NCBI GenBank assembly: GCA_028386065.3
Contig: JAKUCV010003101.1
Span: 62,697 to 126,696 of the forward strand
From: Turnera subulata
Taxonomy: Eukaryota > Streptophyta > Magnoliopsida > Malpighiales > Passifloraceae
Length of the DNA: 64,000 nucleotides
Direction: 5' to 3'
Both the position numbers and the translations under genes were made by a program. Shown here in pieces: positions 46,366-59,287 of this stretch; the stretch's first letter is position 1, and each line of letters opens with the position of its first letter. Under the pieces are notes generated by a model. It was given only the letters and a program-made list of their open reading frames with translations, did no database searches and was not told the DNA's origin.

Positions 46366-47251
46366 GAACATCTATGTTACCATTTGGAACATCAATGTTG
46401 TGACAATCAAATTGTCCCAACTTATTTGGCAGTACTTAGTATTTCGGCCATATCCAGAGCTGTATAGCTCGGATATGTGCAAACTTGGTGTCCCTTGAAA
46501 GCTAAGAAGTAGAGCTACAACTTTGCTGTTCAGGCCAGACACCAATTCGGCCTCCATCTTCCCTTAATTGGCTGTTCAAGTCACTGCCTTCCACAACATC
46601 GATGTTGAACCCTGCAACATCGATGTTTGGAGTTTGCGAATCCGAAAAACATCGATGTTGACAGTCAAACATCGATGTTGGAGGTTGCCGAAGCCTCAAA
46701 ACATCGATGTTGACACTCAAACATCGATGTTGGAGGTTTGCGAGCCCTTAGAACATCGATGTTGACAATCAAACATCGATGTTTGAGGTTGGCGAACACA
46801 TAGAACATCGATGTTAACACTTGAACATCGATGTTTGAGTACTTGAACCCCAAACCATTTGGCAGTAGCTCAAGAACATCGATGTTGAACACTTAAACAT
46901 CGATGTTTTGAGTACTTGAAGGTTCAATCTTTGGCAGTAGCATTATAACATCGATGTTTACATTAAACATCGATGTTGGAACTCCTGAAACTCAATAACA
47001 TCGATGTTATCTGAATTCTGGAACTTCAACTATTTAGCCGAGCTCAAATAACATCGATGTTTAACTCTTAAACATCGATGTTGGTGAGTAATTTGCATGA
47101 GAACATCGATGTTGGTGATGTTTTGAGCATTCGGCCGAGGCCCAACTTCATCTGAACATCGATGTTGGTCACACAACATCGATGTTATGAAGGTTCGGCC
47201 AAGGCTAAACCTCATACCAACATCGATGTTGGTCTCACCAACATCGATGTT
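46366..47251. repeat. AACATCGATGTT palindrome array, Copia-3 leader
   Basis: This is the most regular array. Pairs start at 46595/46616, 46648/46668, 46700/46720, 46752/46772, 46804/46824 and 46875/46896. Between 46648 and 46804 the pair recurs every 52 bp exactly, and the two palindromes of each pair start 20 bp apart. Spacers share GAGGTT(T/G)(G/C)CGAA-like text. Further pairs continue to 47251. It looks like a recent tandem expansion of a 52-bp unit. Confidence 0.9.
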
Positions 47252-47265
47252 ATGGCCTGTTTTTC

Positions 47266-47546
47266 CTTGAACGACAATCGTTCAAAACATAAACCGACAC
47301 TCGGTTTTTCTTGGTCGAACTCTTCGACCTACTGCCTAGAACATCTTGATTGACATCTAATGTCAATCAACAACTTGTTTTCAAAACAATTTTGACAAAC
47401 ACACAACATCAAACATATAGAATTGAAAACAACATACAATGATCATGCTACATCTCATATAACATATTATTTGTACATGCATGAAACATATCACCATATG
47501 CTCATATATACGGTTTAAGAGCATCACGAGTTGGCTCCGCTACCAC
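47266..47546 (-). other. Hairpin leader and PBS of Copia-3
   Basis: It includes GAACGA/TCGTTC with CAA between the arms (47268-47283) and AAACCGA/TCGGTTT with CAC between (about 47291-47307). There is also an 11-bp perfect stem TTGATTGACAT/ATGTCAATCAA with CTA between (about 47348-47372). The PBS is at 47533-47546. Confidence 0.68.
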
Positions 47547-49098
47547 TGTAAGTCTCCCTAGGCTATATGGCATTCATATAAAAGCAAAAAGATGCAGCGG
47601 AAGACAAGGGAAACAACCAAGAACACATGTGAAGCTAGTAAACCGTATAATAATTTTACATACCTGTAAGGTTAGGATCTTCCACCTAACTTGTGTAAGG
47701 AATCACTAAGAGCAAGAAGAAGACCTGCTCCTCTACGGTATCCACACGAACCGTGATCGGCTTCGAATCGTCACACGAATCGAGCCTCGACCACTCCCAC
47801 TTGATGTGCTAGCAACAAAGGTAGGAGCTAGTGTGTGTTCGGGGTGTTTTTGAGTGCTTAAGCTCTTGCTTCTTTCACAAAGAAGAAGAACTGAAGAGAG
47901 GTGTTTTCCAGAGAGTTTTGGGGCTGCCAAAACGTGGTCAAGAGACTGAGAATGAGGTGAATGATCTGATCCCAAACCACACTCACCACACACACTCATT
48001 GTCCACATTAGTTTAGTTTAATGGCCAACATGGTGGACCAATGGTGATGATCATTACCACCATTGTCTCCCACTAATCCCATCAGACCTAACACCTCCAC
48101 CTAAGCATGTCTCATCAATAATTCTGATAATTATTGATGCCAAAACCGGCCCTGGTTCAACCATGGTCCAACCGCGGTCCAACCACACCCGACCCAACAA
48201 CGGTCCAACCATGGTTCAACCGTCTGCCCAAATCAACGGCTCTATGTGTGTGACCCTGTAGGCACTTGTAACGTCCGGCAATGATTGTAAAATCTCATTT
48301 TTAGAATCATAAACAAAGAGCGGCGTCTAGCAACACATCATTGCTACCCGAACGACAAGATCAGAACTGATTCACTATGCCTCGGAATATGTCATCGTCC
48401 CTTCGTCCCATTATCAAGATTAAACCGAGACATGGAATATGTCAATCTCGTATATGTTCAATCTCAATTTCTTGATCCTCGAGTTAACTGTGTAAAACGG
48501 ATACCAATGATATCAACATATCATAATCCGAGCACGGCCGTGCATTTACAGTTCAACTCTATCAAGAAACCATCCGATAATATACCCGTTATATGGGTTG
48601 GACGAATCCCCTTTTGATCAATCAAAACCCACTACATACTCGGCATATACTCAATGATTACCCTTATGTCCACCCAGTTACGGGTGACTAGGAATAATAT
48701 CAAAGTACATGATTCATATGTTGGATACCTTGACGATCTCAGGTCGAAGGACAATACATCTATAAGAACCACTAATGACATACATATAACGTTCCATGTA
48801 GGGTTCTTATGTGGGTCGGTCCAGTCCACAAGTTCTCCAACTTGTACCCGTATGTAGAATTCATATCAAATATGCAATTCTCAACATACGCTAGTCTTAA
48901 CTTATTATTACAACCCATCCGTAATAATAACCGACTAGGGACATTTAAGAATATACATATCAAATATATATATATATACTAGGGTTATAAGTATGTGCAA
49001 GCGTTTATCTCGTAAACGATACTTATTGGAATAACCTTAATGCATATACACGACTACAAATAATCATCCATGATTGGCTTTTGAGCATATTACTAACA
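47547..49098 (-). repeat. 5' LTR of Copia-3
   Basis: The 1552 bp run from TGTAAG to ACTAACA. It provides the intact sister sequence (48660-48774) for the anomalous 115 bp in Copia-5. Confidence 0.88.
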
Positions 49099-49389
49099 CC
49101 ATGTAGTGTTCTTATGTGGGTCGGTCCAGTCCACAAGTTCTCCAACTTGTACCCGTATGTAGAATTCATATCACATATGCAATTCTCAACATACGCTAGT
49201 CTTAATTTATTATTACAACCCATCCGTAATAATAATCGACTAGGGACATTTAAGAATAAGAAATATTCTAGGGTTATAAGTATGTGCAAGCATTTATCTC
49301 ATAAACGATACTTATTGGAATAACCTTAATGTGTATTCATGACAACAAATAATCATCCATGATTGGCTTTTGGGCATATTACACTAACA
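49099..49389 (-). repeat. Copia-2 5' LTR, remaining part after Copia-3
   Basis: It starts with the second CCATG (49099-49103) and continues TAGTGTTCTTATGTGGG, exactly where the Copia-2 LTR broke off. It ends ACTAACA at 49389, followed by GTATT. Confidence 0.9.
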
Positions 49390-50585
49390 GTATTATCCTT
49401 AGACCTGAGATCGTCAAGGTTCCCAACACGTGAGTCATATACTTTGATATTACTCTTGGTTATTCGTAACTGAGTAGACCTAAGAGTAATCATTGGGTAT
49501 ATGATATAATGTCTAGTGGGTTTTGATTGATCGAGATGGAATTCGTCCAGCGGGAATATTATCAGTTGGGCCCCTTGATAGAGTTGAACTGTAAATGCAT
49601 GGCCATGCTCGGATAAAGTGATATGGAGATATCAATAGTATCTGTTTTACACAGTTAACTCGGGGGTCAATAAACCATAGATTGAACATATAACAGAATG
49701 ACATATTCCATGTCTCGTGTTTGATCTTGATAATGGGACGAAAGGATAATGACATTTTCCGAGGCATAATGAATCAGTACTGATCTTGTCGTTTGGGTAG
49801 CAATGATGTGTTGCTAGACACCGCTCATTGTTTATAATTGTAAATGAGAGTTTACAATTATTTCCAAACATCACAAGTGCCTACAGGGTCACACACTTAG
49901 AACTGCTGATTCGAGCTAGTGGTTAAACCATGGTTGGACTATGGTTCGACTAGGAAATTGAGCTAGTGGTTAGACCATGGTTGGACTGGGTCGTTTTGCA
50001 TTGATTTGGTTCACTAATTAGTAGAATTATTGAACCAGAATTAATTCCATATGATGTGTAATCCTATATATCTGATGATATATATAATTAATGCTTAATG
50101 GAGCATTATAGCATTGAGGAGACATGATAAGGCATGATCATGATGGTTAATGCATGATGATGTTGGCCATTGTCTCATTAAACTATGTATTTCAAGTGTG
50201 TATAAATAGGGTGAAGGTTTTGATCAGAAATCAGACCAAGGTAGGCTTAACACACACTCTTCACACTTGAGAAAAATGCATCAAACACTCTCTAGCCTCT
50301 AGCTCTCAGAAATTCTGCAGCTAGCACTGTGGTTCGGGAGTGCTAGGGTTAGTGATCGTGAGACGGTTGCTAAAGGTCATCGAAGTTTCGTGTGGATACC
50401 GTAGAATAGTCGAATTTTTTGTCCGGTTCTTGCTAATTCTTTCATTAGTCGAGTGAAAGATCCCAACCAAACCAGGTATGAAAATCTTGTTATTCGGTTT
50501 ACCCAGTTTCACATGGATCCTCCTTAAGTTCCGGGTTTTCCGCTGCGCATTTTGTTTCCTAAGTTTGCATACCCGGTCACTTACA
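49390..50585 (+). repeat. Copia-4 5' LTR, right part
   Basis: After GTATT (second copy of the Copia-2 target) the LTR resumes at ATCCTTAGACCTGAG and ends GGTCACTTACA at 50585, just before a PBS. With 32388-32701 it totals about 1.5 kb. Confidence 0.85.
50201..50208 (+). promoter_or_regulatory. TATA box of Copia-4 LTR
   Basis: TATAAATA occurs within GTGTGTATAAATAGGG and is conserved, inverted, in the Copia-B LTR. It places the likely transcription start about 30 bp downstream. Confidence 0.62.
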
Positions 50586-51622
50586 GTGGTAGCAGAGCCT
50601 CTTGTGAAACACTAAACCGAATTAGTTGCTTATATGAATGATATGCTATATGTGGTATGGCTCGATCATGTTTGTATATGTGACAAAATTTGATCTAAGT
50701 TTATTTTGGTTTTATGTTAGTATGTTTAAACTAGATTAATGAGATTGTAATATATATCATATGTTAAATAAGGTAGTGTCAAAGGTGTTTGATAGCAAGT
50801 ACTAGATTGGTATATGATAGCAATCAAAGTGTACTTGCAGGGAAAAGTCGAGTGAGTTCGACAAGGGTGATTGAGAGGTATTTGATACCAAAACATCAAT
50901 GTTTTGTTTAAACATCGATGTTCAATTGGGCCGATTGTCAGCTGAGGGGTCACAACATCGATGTTTAAGTGTAAACATCAATGTTCTAAAGTTTCTGCCA
51001 AGCTCAAACATCGATGTTCAAGGCTAAACATCGATGTTCTAAGGATTCTGCTAACTTATTCGAAGTTTCAGAATTCTTAAACATCGATGTTCATGTCTAA
51101 AACATCGATGTTCAAGTCTAAATATTTATGTTCAAAAGTTTCTACCAACTTACTTGAAGTTCCAGAATTCTCAAACATCGATGTGCTAGACGAAACATCG
51201 ATGTTGGCTTAAGTACAACATCGATGTTGGTTGGTAAACATCGATGTCCATCGATGTTCAATTTAAACGAAACATCGATGTTGGCTTAGCAGGACCGCCG
51301 TGCTACCTCTGTGTAGCGGCTTATATTGCATATGATGCATAGTTATTGTATATGCGATATATAATTTGTTAATTATACACAAGTTATGTATGGAAACAAT
51401 TGTTGATGTGAATATTAAGTTCCTCATGTGTTGCCTTCCATTGATGAGCACTCATCTATGCTTAGATCAGCACTTGGTAGGTTTGCCAAAGGAAAGTGCC
51501 AAGGTTTATCCTAGCAAGATGGAATGGGATAATTGTAATATCCAAATTGCTTGTTGTGGGTTGAACTTAACTAAGTCATCTCAATAGGATTGGGGACTGA
51601 GAGGCAAAGGGTTGAGATAAGT
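50586..51622 (+). mobile_element. Copia-4 PBS and leader, cut by Gypsy-2
   Basis: The PBS is GTGGTAGCAGAGCC, one base from the standard tRNA-iMet site. Palindromes AACATCGATGTT and variants lie between 50890 and 51290, again in pairs. GCAAGTAC (near 50794) and GTACTTGC (near 50831) can enclose a smaller hairpin, and GGTAT/ATACC has a 3-nt loop near 50877. The leader stops at 51622, short of gag. Confidence 0.75.
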
Positions 51623-53293
51623 TGTGAACACTCAAATTTGGCCATTAGTTTGTTTGATTAGTTTATCGTTTTGTTTTTGAACTTTAAATCTAACTTAAGA
51701 ATTCAACAAACAAATTAATGGACAATCCACACACTTAGCATGAATTTCTGGACTTTTCACGCAAGAATCAGATTAAAATTGGAAACCCGGACAAAATAGG
51801 AAGAAGCTGTGGTCATGAGTCCCAGTTTGGCAACTTTTCCCTATAGTGAGCATGGTCTACTAAATTAGCAATTCCAGGAGATTCAGAGTTCCAATTGACA
51901 ACAAACCAGTTGGAGACAAAAATAGACTCATAGGGTTTTCTACTGATATAAAGTTCATAATTTTTTGCCCAGTAGATTAAGAGAAGTAATTAATTGAAAC
52001 CGGACCAGCCGTGCAGAAATCTAGCACCGACCTAGGTCCACTATTTTCGCGATATCTCGAGCTACAGACGTCCAATTTAGGATTTCTTTATATATGGTTA
52101 GAAATCCAGAAGAATTATTTAGAACTTTCTAGAAGGACCCACAGTCTGGTTTCGTCGTCTACAAGGTGGAAATCGGCGTGAAAATTACGGGTTACAAAAT
52201 TGGAAAAGCACCGACTTGGAGTGCAAGTCAAGGACCTTATTTCCAATCTGATTTAGGGGCTCCAAACCGACCTATACACGAAATTAAGCACTATATAAAG
52301 GTCCCTAGGGCTGGTTGAATGGGGGGACGATTGTGGGGTATTGCTATAACACTCAATTGATCGATTTATTCTCAACACACACCCTAAAGCGCATTAGCTT
52401 GGAGATACTCTCTTGATATGCTTTGTCTTTCAATTCCTATTGATTTTGTCTATCAAATCTCACGTGGTGCTGCTGTAGTTGTGTTATTTTATTAGTATTT
52501 GCAGAGGAGAAGTCGAATTCATGTGCATAGGAGCAATCAATTGCAGTCCCGAAGCCAAGAACGTCAAGAACTCGAATATAGACTCCTGCCGTGAGTAGTC
52601 TCGGGGAATCGATCATATCTACAGGTATAGACATCGGATTGCTACGTTCTTGAACTCTCTACAAAGCTAAGTGGAAGATATATAACTTTACTGTTGACGA
52701 TAGAGGCTGAATTGGCCGTTTTCTTTATTTAAAATCCACTACAAGTCGATACATAGTTTCTGTCCAGAAACTCAAGGTAAGTTTTCTTATCTCTTTTCGA
52801 TTCTAAATCGATTTGCCAGCTGTTTATTCGATGCTATAATGATGCTGACATGTTTTCTTGAGTGTTGGTTCTAAATAATGAACTACAAGAGCTTTGAACC
52901 CAACCGGGGTACGTAGGATGTCTCTAGTGGTGGAGACGCAAGCTCAATTCTTTCCTCCCCTCCTCTTTTCTTTTTAATGTCATTTTTTATGTATTATTGT
53001 TGATTATTGCTTGCTGGAAATCTGGTTTACACACTTGCACACACGCACCAAAACACAAGTATCCGCTTAAATTGAATATTATTTCGCCCAAACAAGGATG
53101 GGGTGCCTCACACCTTCCCATTCATGACGAACCCCCGAGTCCGGCGTCTTTGGTTAGCAAATCTGGTTGCTTTGTGGGCATAAGGAGTTATCTTTGGTTT
53201 TTCCTGATTTTTTCCATTCTAATAAAACTTGGGTGGTGACTCCATTGATCAATAAGGTGAGAAGGCCGATGGGATATTCGGTTTGGGTTCTCA
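51623..53293 (+). repeat. 5' LTR of Gypsy-2
   Basis: It starts TGTGAACACTCAAATTTGG and ends GGGTTCTCA. It contains a TATA box at 52292-52299 and GGGGTACGTAGGATG near 52906. A similar ACGTAGG(A/C)AGCC phrase recurs after pol at 60452. The ends were chosen from the PBS position, as no second LTR is available. Confidence 0.68.
52292..52299 (+). promoter_or_regulatory. TATA box of Gypsy-2 LTR
   Basis: TATATAAA is followed by GGTCCCTAGGG, in the middle of the LTR, as expected for U3/R. Confidence 0.6.
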
Positions 53294-53297
53294 TAGC

Positions 53298-53315
53298 TGG
53301 CGACTCCGTTGGGGA
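53298..53315 (+). other. Primer binding site of Gypsy-2
   Basis: TGGCGACTCCGTTGGGGA is close to the TGGCGACTCCACTGGGGA site known from Ogre/Tat elements, which pairs with a tRNA-Arg. Confidence 0.7.
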
Positions 53316-54031
53316 TCTAGTGGGTTTAAGAAATAATGTTCAATATTCGCTTGAGTTTTGTGTTTTGATATGTGTCACTTGCATGCTTGCATTGAAATTG
53401 TGTGTTAAACCTCTACCTTAAGGGGGCGAGACGAATCCTTGACCGTATATACCATCACTCGTGGTGATATGGCATGAGGTTTGTCCGTTACCCGCCGAGT
53501 GATGATTGGGAATTTTGGCCTTCAACCTCACGCGGCATCATAGTGTCACATGTGAGTAGGCTAAACCTCCCATAGCAGCGGTCCTTTGGCCCCCAACCAG
53601 CTGTATACCCTTGCATGTAGTTGAACGAAACCCTAGGGGTACTTGCCTTGTGTGGAAATATGTTGTATGATTGTGCTTGCCTTTCGTGGATCCAAATTAA
53701 TTGTGCATACATACTTTCCTTTTTAAAGAAAACCTAGTCGAGTTTTACTTGTTTTTCAAAACTTCCTTTTTTCAAAATTCATTTAAGGAGCCAATTTATT
53801 TTGTTTTTTCTTTTAAAAGTTTCCGAAAAAACATAATAAAAAATTAATAAAATCTAAAATTCAAAAAAAAATCTATTTTGTGCCTAAAACTTTTGCATGT
53901 TTTCAAATAAAAACTTCGGCTCCAACTTTTTCATTTTTTACAAAAAAAAAGCATCAATTCTTTATGCATTTGAATGGTGTCAAAATCAGACGAATGGGCT
54001 CTTATACGTGTGCGCATGCTACTAGGACACC
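53316..54031 (+). other. Gypsy-2 leader
   Basis: This non-coding stretch runs between PBS and gag. It has a GC-rich part (53414-53640) with GGGGGCGAGACGAATCC, then A/T-rich sequence with poly-A runs to 53950. I see no gene, nor an upstream ORF like the one in Ogre. Confidence 0.6.
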
Positions 54032-55321
54032 ATGAGTGACGAAAACATCCAAGTTGAGGATCCGACCGTGATGGGTGAAATAGCAAAAAAATTGAAAGGA
54101 TTTAGCATGACTCAATTCCTCGAGGCTTTGAAGATTGCCAAGGGTGAGGAAGGAACCTTTGCCCAATCCTCCAAGAGGGACACTAGCAAGGCCGATGGCA
54201 AGCGGTCAATTTTCATCAATGACGCACCGGAAATTGGGGCACTACCACCCGATGACAAGCTTAGCAAGATCGAAGGCATACTCAAAGATCTCAAACGGAA
54301 AGAGGATGATTATAACCTTGATCATTTGGCACTATTTCCGGGAGCAACATTCCCCGACAAGTTCAAGATGCCGGACTTTGTCAAGTTCGATGGCACAGGT
54401 TGTCCACATACCCATTTGAAAATATATGTCCAAACTCTCTATCCTATAGGGATTGGACCAGAATTGATGTCACAATTGTTCCAACATTCCTTGGGAGGAG
54501 CGCCCATGAAATGGTTCATGTCATTGGATGACAACCGAGTTTCAAAATGGGAGGACATTTGCAAGGAATTTGTTGATCAATACAAGTGCAACATCGAGGT
54601 TGACGTCACCAAAAGGGATCTCGAAACCACCAAGCAACAAGCTCAAGAGTCATTCTCTATCTTCATTACTAGGTGGCGCAACAAGGCCACTCTTATGGTG
54701 AAGCGTCCATCCGATGAAGATCAAGTTGAGATGGTGATTAAGAACTTGCAACCGGAATATTTTGAACGCTTGGTGGGCAACTATTATTCCGATTTCAAAG
54801 CTCTTGTTAGAGCCGGAACTCAACTAGAAGACACTATCACCTCTGGTAAGATCAAAACTTCAAGTCATAATTCTTTTCAAAGAAAGAGTTATGGGACAAG
54901 CGCCAATAACAAGAAACCGGCAGACGTGAACAATGTGGCGGCCATCATACCAATTCAACTTGGAAGTACAAAGAGGCAATTCACTAGATTGCCTATGCCA
55001 CTTAGTAAAGTTTTGAAGATATGCAATGCACAAGATGCCATCATGTCACTAGATCCACCTGCCACTCCTGACACCAAGGGAGACCAAAACAAGTATTGTG
55101 GGTATCACCAATCAAGAGGGCATGATACTGATGAGTGCCTCTATCTTCGCCATCTTGTACAAGACTTAATTAATCAAGAAAAGCTTATTCCTCCAAACAC
55201 AAATACCAAGACAAATCCCTTCCCTTCTCATGCACCATTGGCACCATCTTTGGGGGAGCTCCCTTGGATGCTACACAATCTATCTATCCCTTGGAAGAAG
55301 TGGAATCATGATGATGGTTGA
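54032..55321 (+). pseudogene. gag: Gypsy-2 gag
   Basis: This 429-codon frame is open throughout. A retrotrans-gag domain lies at about residues 110-270, with FPDKFKMPDFVKFDGTG, HLKIYVQTL, PMKWFMSLDD and EDICKEFVDQY. A zinc-binding-like C-G-Y-H...H-D-T-D-E-C segment sits near residue 355, typical of Tat Gag. It ends at a stop at 55319, where the polyprotein normally continues toward the protease. Short stops follow (TAA 55342, TGA and TAG near 55460). Gag itself could still be made. Confidence 0.83.
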
Positions 55322-55504
55322 CCTAAATGACTATGTGGGCTAAGAGGACGAAGTGCATGCCATAACTAGATCTGGCTGCTTCACCAAGCCTATTAATCTT
55401 GATGTGGACAATCCAATTGCACCTCAAAAATTCCAAATGAACCTGAGGAGGATCCACTCTTGAAGCAACTAAAGAAGACTCAAGCTAACATCACCACATA
55501 GGGA

Positions 55505-56599
55505 TTGCTTATGACGTCACGCCCACATAGGGAGAAGATGCTACAACTTTTGGGAAACACACAAGTACCCATTGATACTCCACAAAATGCATTAGGGGAG
55601 ATCCTAGCCATTACCAACAAAGAAAGTGCCATTACCTTTTCCGACAAGGCTCTAGTATCAAACAAAGACAAGCTCACGGATGCACTTTACATCACGGTGC
55701 ATGTCAAAGGAAATCAAGTTCCAATGGTCCTAGTCGATAATGGATCGGCTTTGAATGTGTGTCCCTTAAAAGTTGCAAGCATCCTTGGCTTAGGACCAAA
55801 TGATTTCATGCCATCTAGACAAACGGTTCGAGCATATGACAATGCAAAGCGAGAGGTCCTTGGCACCGTCACCCTTGATGTGAATTTCGCCCCCATAGCC
55901 TTCCCTACTGAATTCCAAGTCCTTAACATTGCTTCAAGTTTCAATTTACTACTTGGGAGACCTTGGTTACATCAAGCTAAGGCGATACCCTCTACCTTGC
56001 ATCAAATGCTCAAGTTTCCACACGATGGAGGTATTGTGACAATCCGAGGAAGTGCATTGGAATTACCCGCTAAGCAAGTTCACGAGCTTGATAAAGACAA
56101 GGAAGTGTCCCTTTCAAGTTTTGTATTTGAAGAGATCAACGCCTTGACTTGGGGGTTAGAGCATCAAGAGAACTTCCTATTGTACTATGACCCCTTTAGC
56201 AATACAAGGATCATGGGAATCATGAAGAAAATAGATTTCTTCCCGGTCATGGGATTGGGGCGCAACCAACAAGGAATCATCGAGCCTCCACGAATTCAAA
56301 ATGCTACTCCACCCTTTGGACTACGATACAAGCCAACGCCCGAGGATTTCAGGAAATTGGACACAAGGAATAGGGAACGTGCCCGAGCTAAGAAAGAGAA
56401 TTGCGCTATGGATTTCAAGATGGCTCCCTATTTCAAAACTTTGAATGGTCACTTTGTCGAGGAAGGTGATGATTTCCCCTATTGTGGTTTTCCCGAACCT
56501 TGGTATTCACCCATCACTAGGTCGATGCAACCCGATTTTGAGATATTCTTTGATTGTAGGATGGAGAATGAGATCCATGTTCCAGATGTGGATTGTTAA
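55505..56599 (+). pseudogene. pro: Gypsy-2 aspartic protease region
   Basis: An open frame of 364 codons carries a retropepsin-like domain. VLVDNGSALNVCP has the catalytic Asp at 55736-55738, and FNLLLGRPWLHQA follows about 75 residues later. Downstream is the Tat-type linker with QGIIEPPRI and FGLRYKPT. It lies in the same frame as gag but is separated from it by stops, and from RT by stops and a frame change at 56600-56943. Confidence 0.8.
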
Positions 56600-56943
56600 G
56601 ATTTTGGCCTCAAAGGTTTATTCCAAAATATGCACTTAGAGTCCCAAGTCAAGCATGGGAAGAGCATGATTACCCCTATCAAGGAGCCCTTGGTGCATTG
56701 TGAATGGAGCAAGCCGCACGATGCATTAGGAATACCCGAGTTGGAGTCTGAGTCTGAGTCTGAGTCTGTCTGAGTTTTCATTTGATAATAAAGAGGAGCA
56801 ATCATGTTGCTCTCCCCATTTTCAATTTACTTCTTTCAAAACTTTTGAGGATAATGATGTTTTTCATTTTTCAATGAATGAAATGAAGCTTACATTCCCT
56901 TACATTTGGTGTTCATAATGATTATGTTGTTTGCATTGATGAT

Positions 56944-58440
56944 GTGCTTAATGATGATGAACTTGATAAATTCCTAGAAACACCCGTGTTGGCTCAATCC
57001 AATTCGAGTGAATCAATTGAAATCAACTTGGGAACTGAAAATGAACCTAAAATCACTAAAATAAGTGCTGCACTACCCGATAGTATTCAAGAGGAACTAC
57101 CCGCCTTGATTCGGGAGTATGTGGATGTATTTGCATGGTCCTACAAATATATGCCCGGAATTGATCCAGAAATTGCCCAACACCGGATACCGACTTTCCC
57201 ACATGGCAAACCTATCAAGCAAAAAGCTCGCCGTCTTCAACCACAATGGGCACTCAGGGTAAAGGAGGAGGCATAGAAACAACTCCAAGCTAGATTTCTT
57301 GAAGTAATTGACTACCCCAAATGGTTAGCCAACATTGTACCCGTACCAAAGAAAGATGGTAAGGTCCGTATGTGCATCGATTATCGGGATTTGAACAAAG
57401 CATGCCCGAAGGATGAGTTTCCATTGCCTCACATTGATCTACTAGTTGATGCCATTGCTGGTCACGCTCTCTTGTCCTTCATGGATGGTTTCTCTGGTTA
57501 CAATCAAGTACTCATGGCACCTGAGCATAAGCACAAAACAGCCTTTCGCACGGAATGGGGGACATTTTGCTACAAAGTGATGCCTTTTGGATTACTGAAT
57601 GCTGGCGCCACATATGGACACTACTCTTACTCATGACATGATGCATGACATAGTAGAGGTATATGTTGATGATATGATCGTAAAATCCAAGATCAATGAG
57701 GCACATGTGCCCAATCTTCAACGATTCTTCGAGAGATGTAGGAAGTATGGCATGAAGATCAATCCACAAAAATGCATCTTCGATGTCAAAGCCGGTAAAC
57801 TACTCGGTTTCATGGTCAGTGAAAAGGGAATCGAGGTCGACCCAAGCAAGATCAAGGCTATCCAAGACATGCCAATCCTGAGAACCTAAAAGGAGATTAG
57901 AGGTTTCCTTGGACGTGTACAATACATCAGTAGATTCATCGCCCAATTATCTAGTATTTGCATGCCCATTCACCGACTCTTGAAAAAAGGGGCATCTACC
58001 GAATGGACTGATGATTGTCAACATGCCTTTGATTGAATCAAGCAATATTTATCCAATCCTCCAGTTTTACAACCACCTAGGTCGAATCAACCACTATTAC
58101 TATACCTCACTGTGACTGAGAATGCCATGGGTGCTATGCTCGCGCAATATCTACCGGATTCCCGCATTTAGAATGCCATCTACTACTTGGGCAAGAAGAT
58201 GACTGATTATGAGGCAAAGTACAATATGATTGAGAAAACTTGCGTTGCATTGACATGGGCCTGCAAAAAATTGAGACATTACTTCATGACACATGAGGTG
58301 CTACTCATTTCCAGAATGGATCAACCAGTACCAAACAACAAGACGGCTCGGTGGATTGCCATTCTATCACAATTTGACATCCGTTTCCTCTCTCAAAAGG
58401 CTATCAAAGGAAGTGCCATATCAGATTTCTTTGCCTCTCA
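56944..58440 (+). pseudogene. pol: Gypsy-2 reverse transcriptase and RNase H, broken
   Basis: Motifs are VFAWSYKYMPGIDPEIAQH, WLANIVPVPKKDGKVRMCID, YRDLNKACPKDEFPLPHID, MPFGLLNAGATY and YVDDMIVKSK (Asp pair 57668-57673), then GFLGRVQYISRFIAQL. Breaks are TAG at 57274, a deletion and frame change near 57612 where the residues after GATY are lost, TAA near 57886, TGA near 58035 and TAG near 58168. The first RNase H (58060-58440) has MDQPVPNNKTARWIAIL. Confidence 0.83.
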
Positions 58441-58499
58441 ACCGATAATTCATGATGAAAGGTTCGAGCCTCAATTCCTCGATGAAGGAGTTATGACCA

Positions 58500-59020
58500 T
58501 AACCATTCCGACATGGGAGATGTACTTCGATGGAGCTGCAAATGGTAGTGGATTTGGAGCTGGTATCATCCTTATCTCCCCTGATAAAGTCACATACCCT
58601 CTCTCTTGCAAACTCAAGTTTGAAGCCACAAACAACATAGCGAAATATGAAGCATGTACTACTGGGCTAGAAACCGCATTGAACTTGGGTATCCGCAAGA
58701 TCCGGGTTTATGGTGACTCTGCACTCGTCATATCACAAGTCAAAGGTGAGTGGAAGATCAAGGAAGACAAGCTTCTACCTTATCATGAATATCTACAAGG
58801 GCTAGCCGCCATGTTTGAGGATAGCACCTTCCTGTATGCTCCAAGGAGGAATAATCAGTTTGCCAATGCTCTTGCCATCTTAGCATCTATAATTGGCATG
58901 CCTAGGAATGTCGTTATCTTACCCATCACAGTTCAAAAGAACACCGAGCCATCCTTCTATCGAGAGACAATGGCATCGAAACCATGGTTCAAAAATCTTA
59001 TCCATTCCATATGTACTGAC
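58500..59020 (+). pseudogene. Gypsy-2 second (archaeal-type) RNase H
   Basis: WEMYFDGAANGSGFGAGI (Asp at 58529-58531) begins an RNase HI of the type shared with archaea and plant proteins. NNIAKYEACTTGLETAL holds the Glu, and VYGDSALVISQVKGEW the second Asp. The C-terminal NQFANALAILAS keeps Asn where Asp is usual. This extra domain is the diagnostic feature of Tat-lineage elements. It is open from 58187 and closes at TAG 59021. Confidence 0.82.
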
Positions 59021-59287
59021 TAGGAGATGATCATGGCAATCTCTACAACCGTGGCAAGTCAATCATCCTATGTCCAAGGTAATCCAAAAGCCGGAGAGAA
59101 ACATTGGTATAGTGACATCTTTAAATTCTTACACGATGGATCTTATCCCGAGCATGCATCTAGCAAAGACCGAAAAACTCTCAAGCAACTCGCCAACGGA
59201 TACATTCTATGCGCTGGCAAGTTATACAAAAGACATGCTAGTGGAGTCCACTTACTTTGTGTTCATATCAATTAAGCTCAAAGGATC

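Larger units (their letters stand above)
40626..49098 (-). mobile_element. Copia-3: complete but degenerate copia element
   Basis: The element is 8473 bp with LTRs at 40626-42172 and 47547-49098, flanked by CCATG duplications. The internal order on the minus strand is PBS, palindrome leader, gag, protease, integrase, RT, RNase H and PPT. Coding frames are badly broken and part of the protease region is an assembly gap. It lies within the Copia-2 LTR and is therefore younger than Copia-2. Confidence 0.92.

Noticed and set aside
46502..46892. ORFs with repeated NIDV/HRC peptides in the palindrome arrays
   Set aside because: They are translations of AACATCGATGTT in different frames, appear on both strands, and have no start context or conservation as protein.
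53414..53712. Host gene in the GC-rich part of the Gypsy-2 leader
   Set aside because: It lies between PBS and gag, with no ORF of convincing length. The text resembles leaders of Tat elements.
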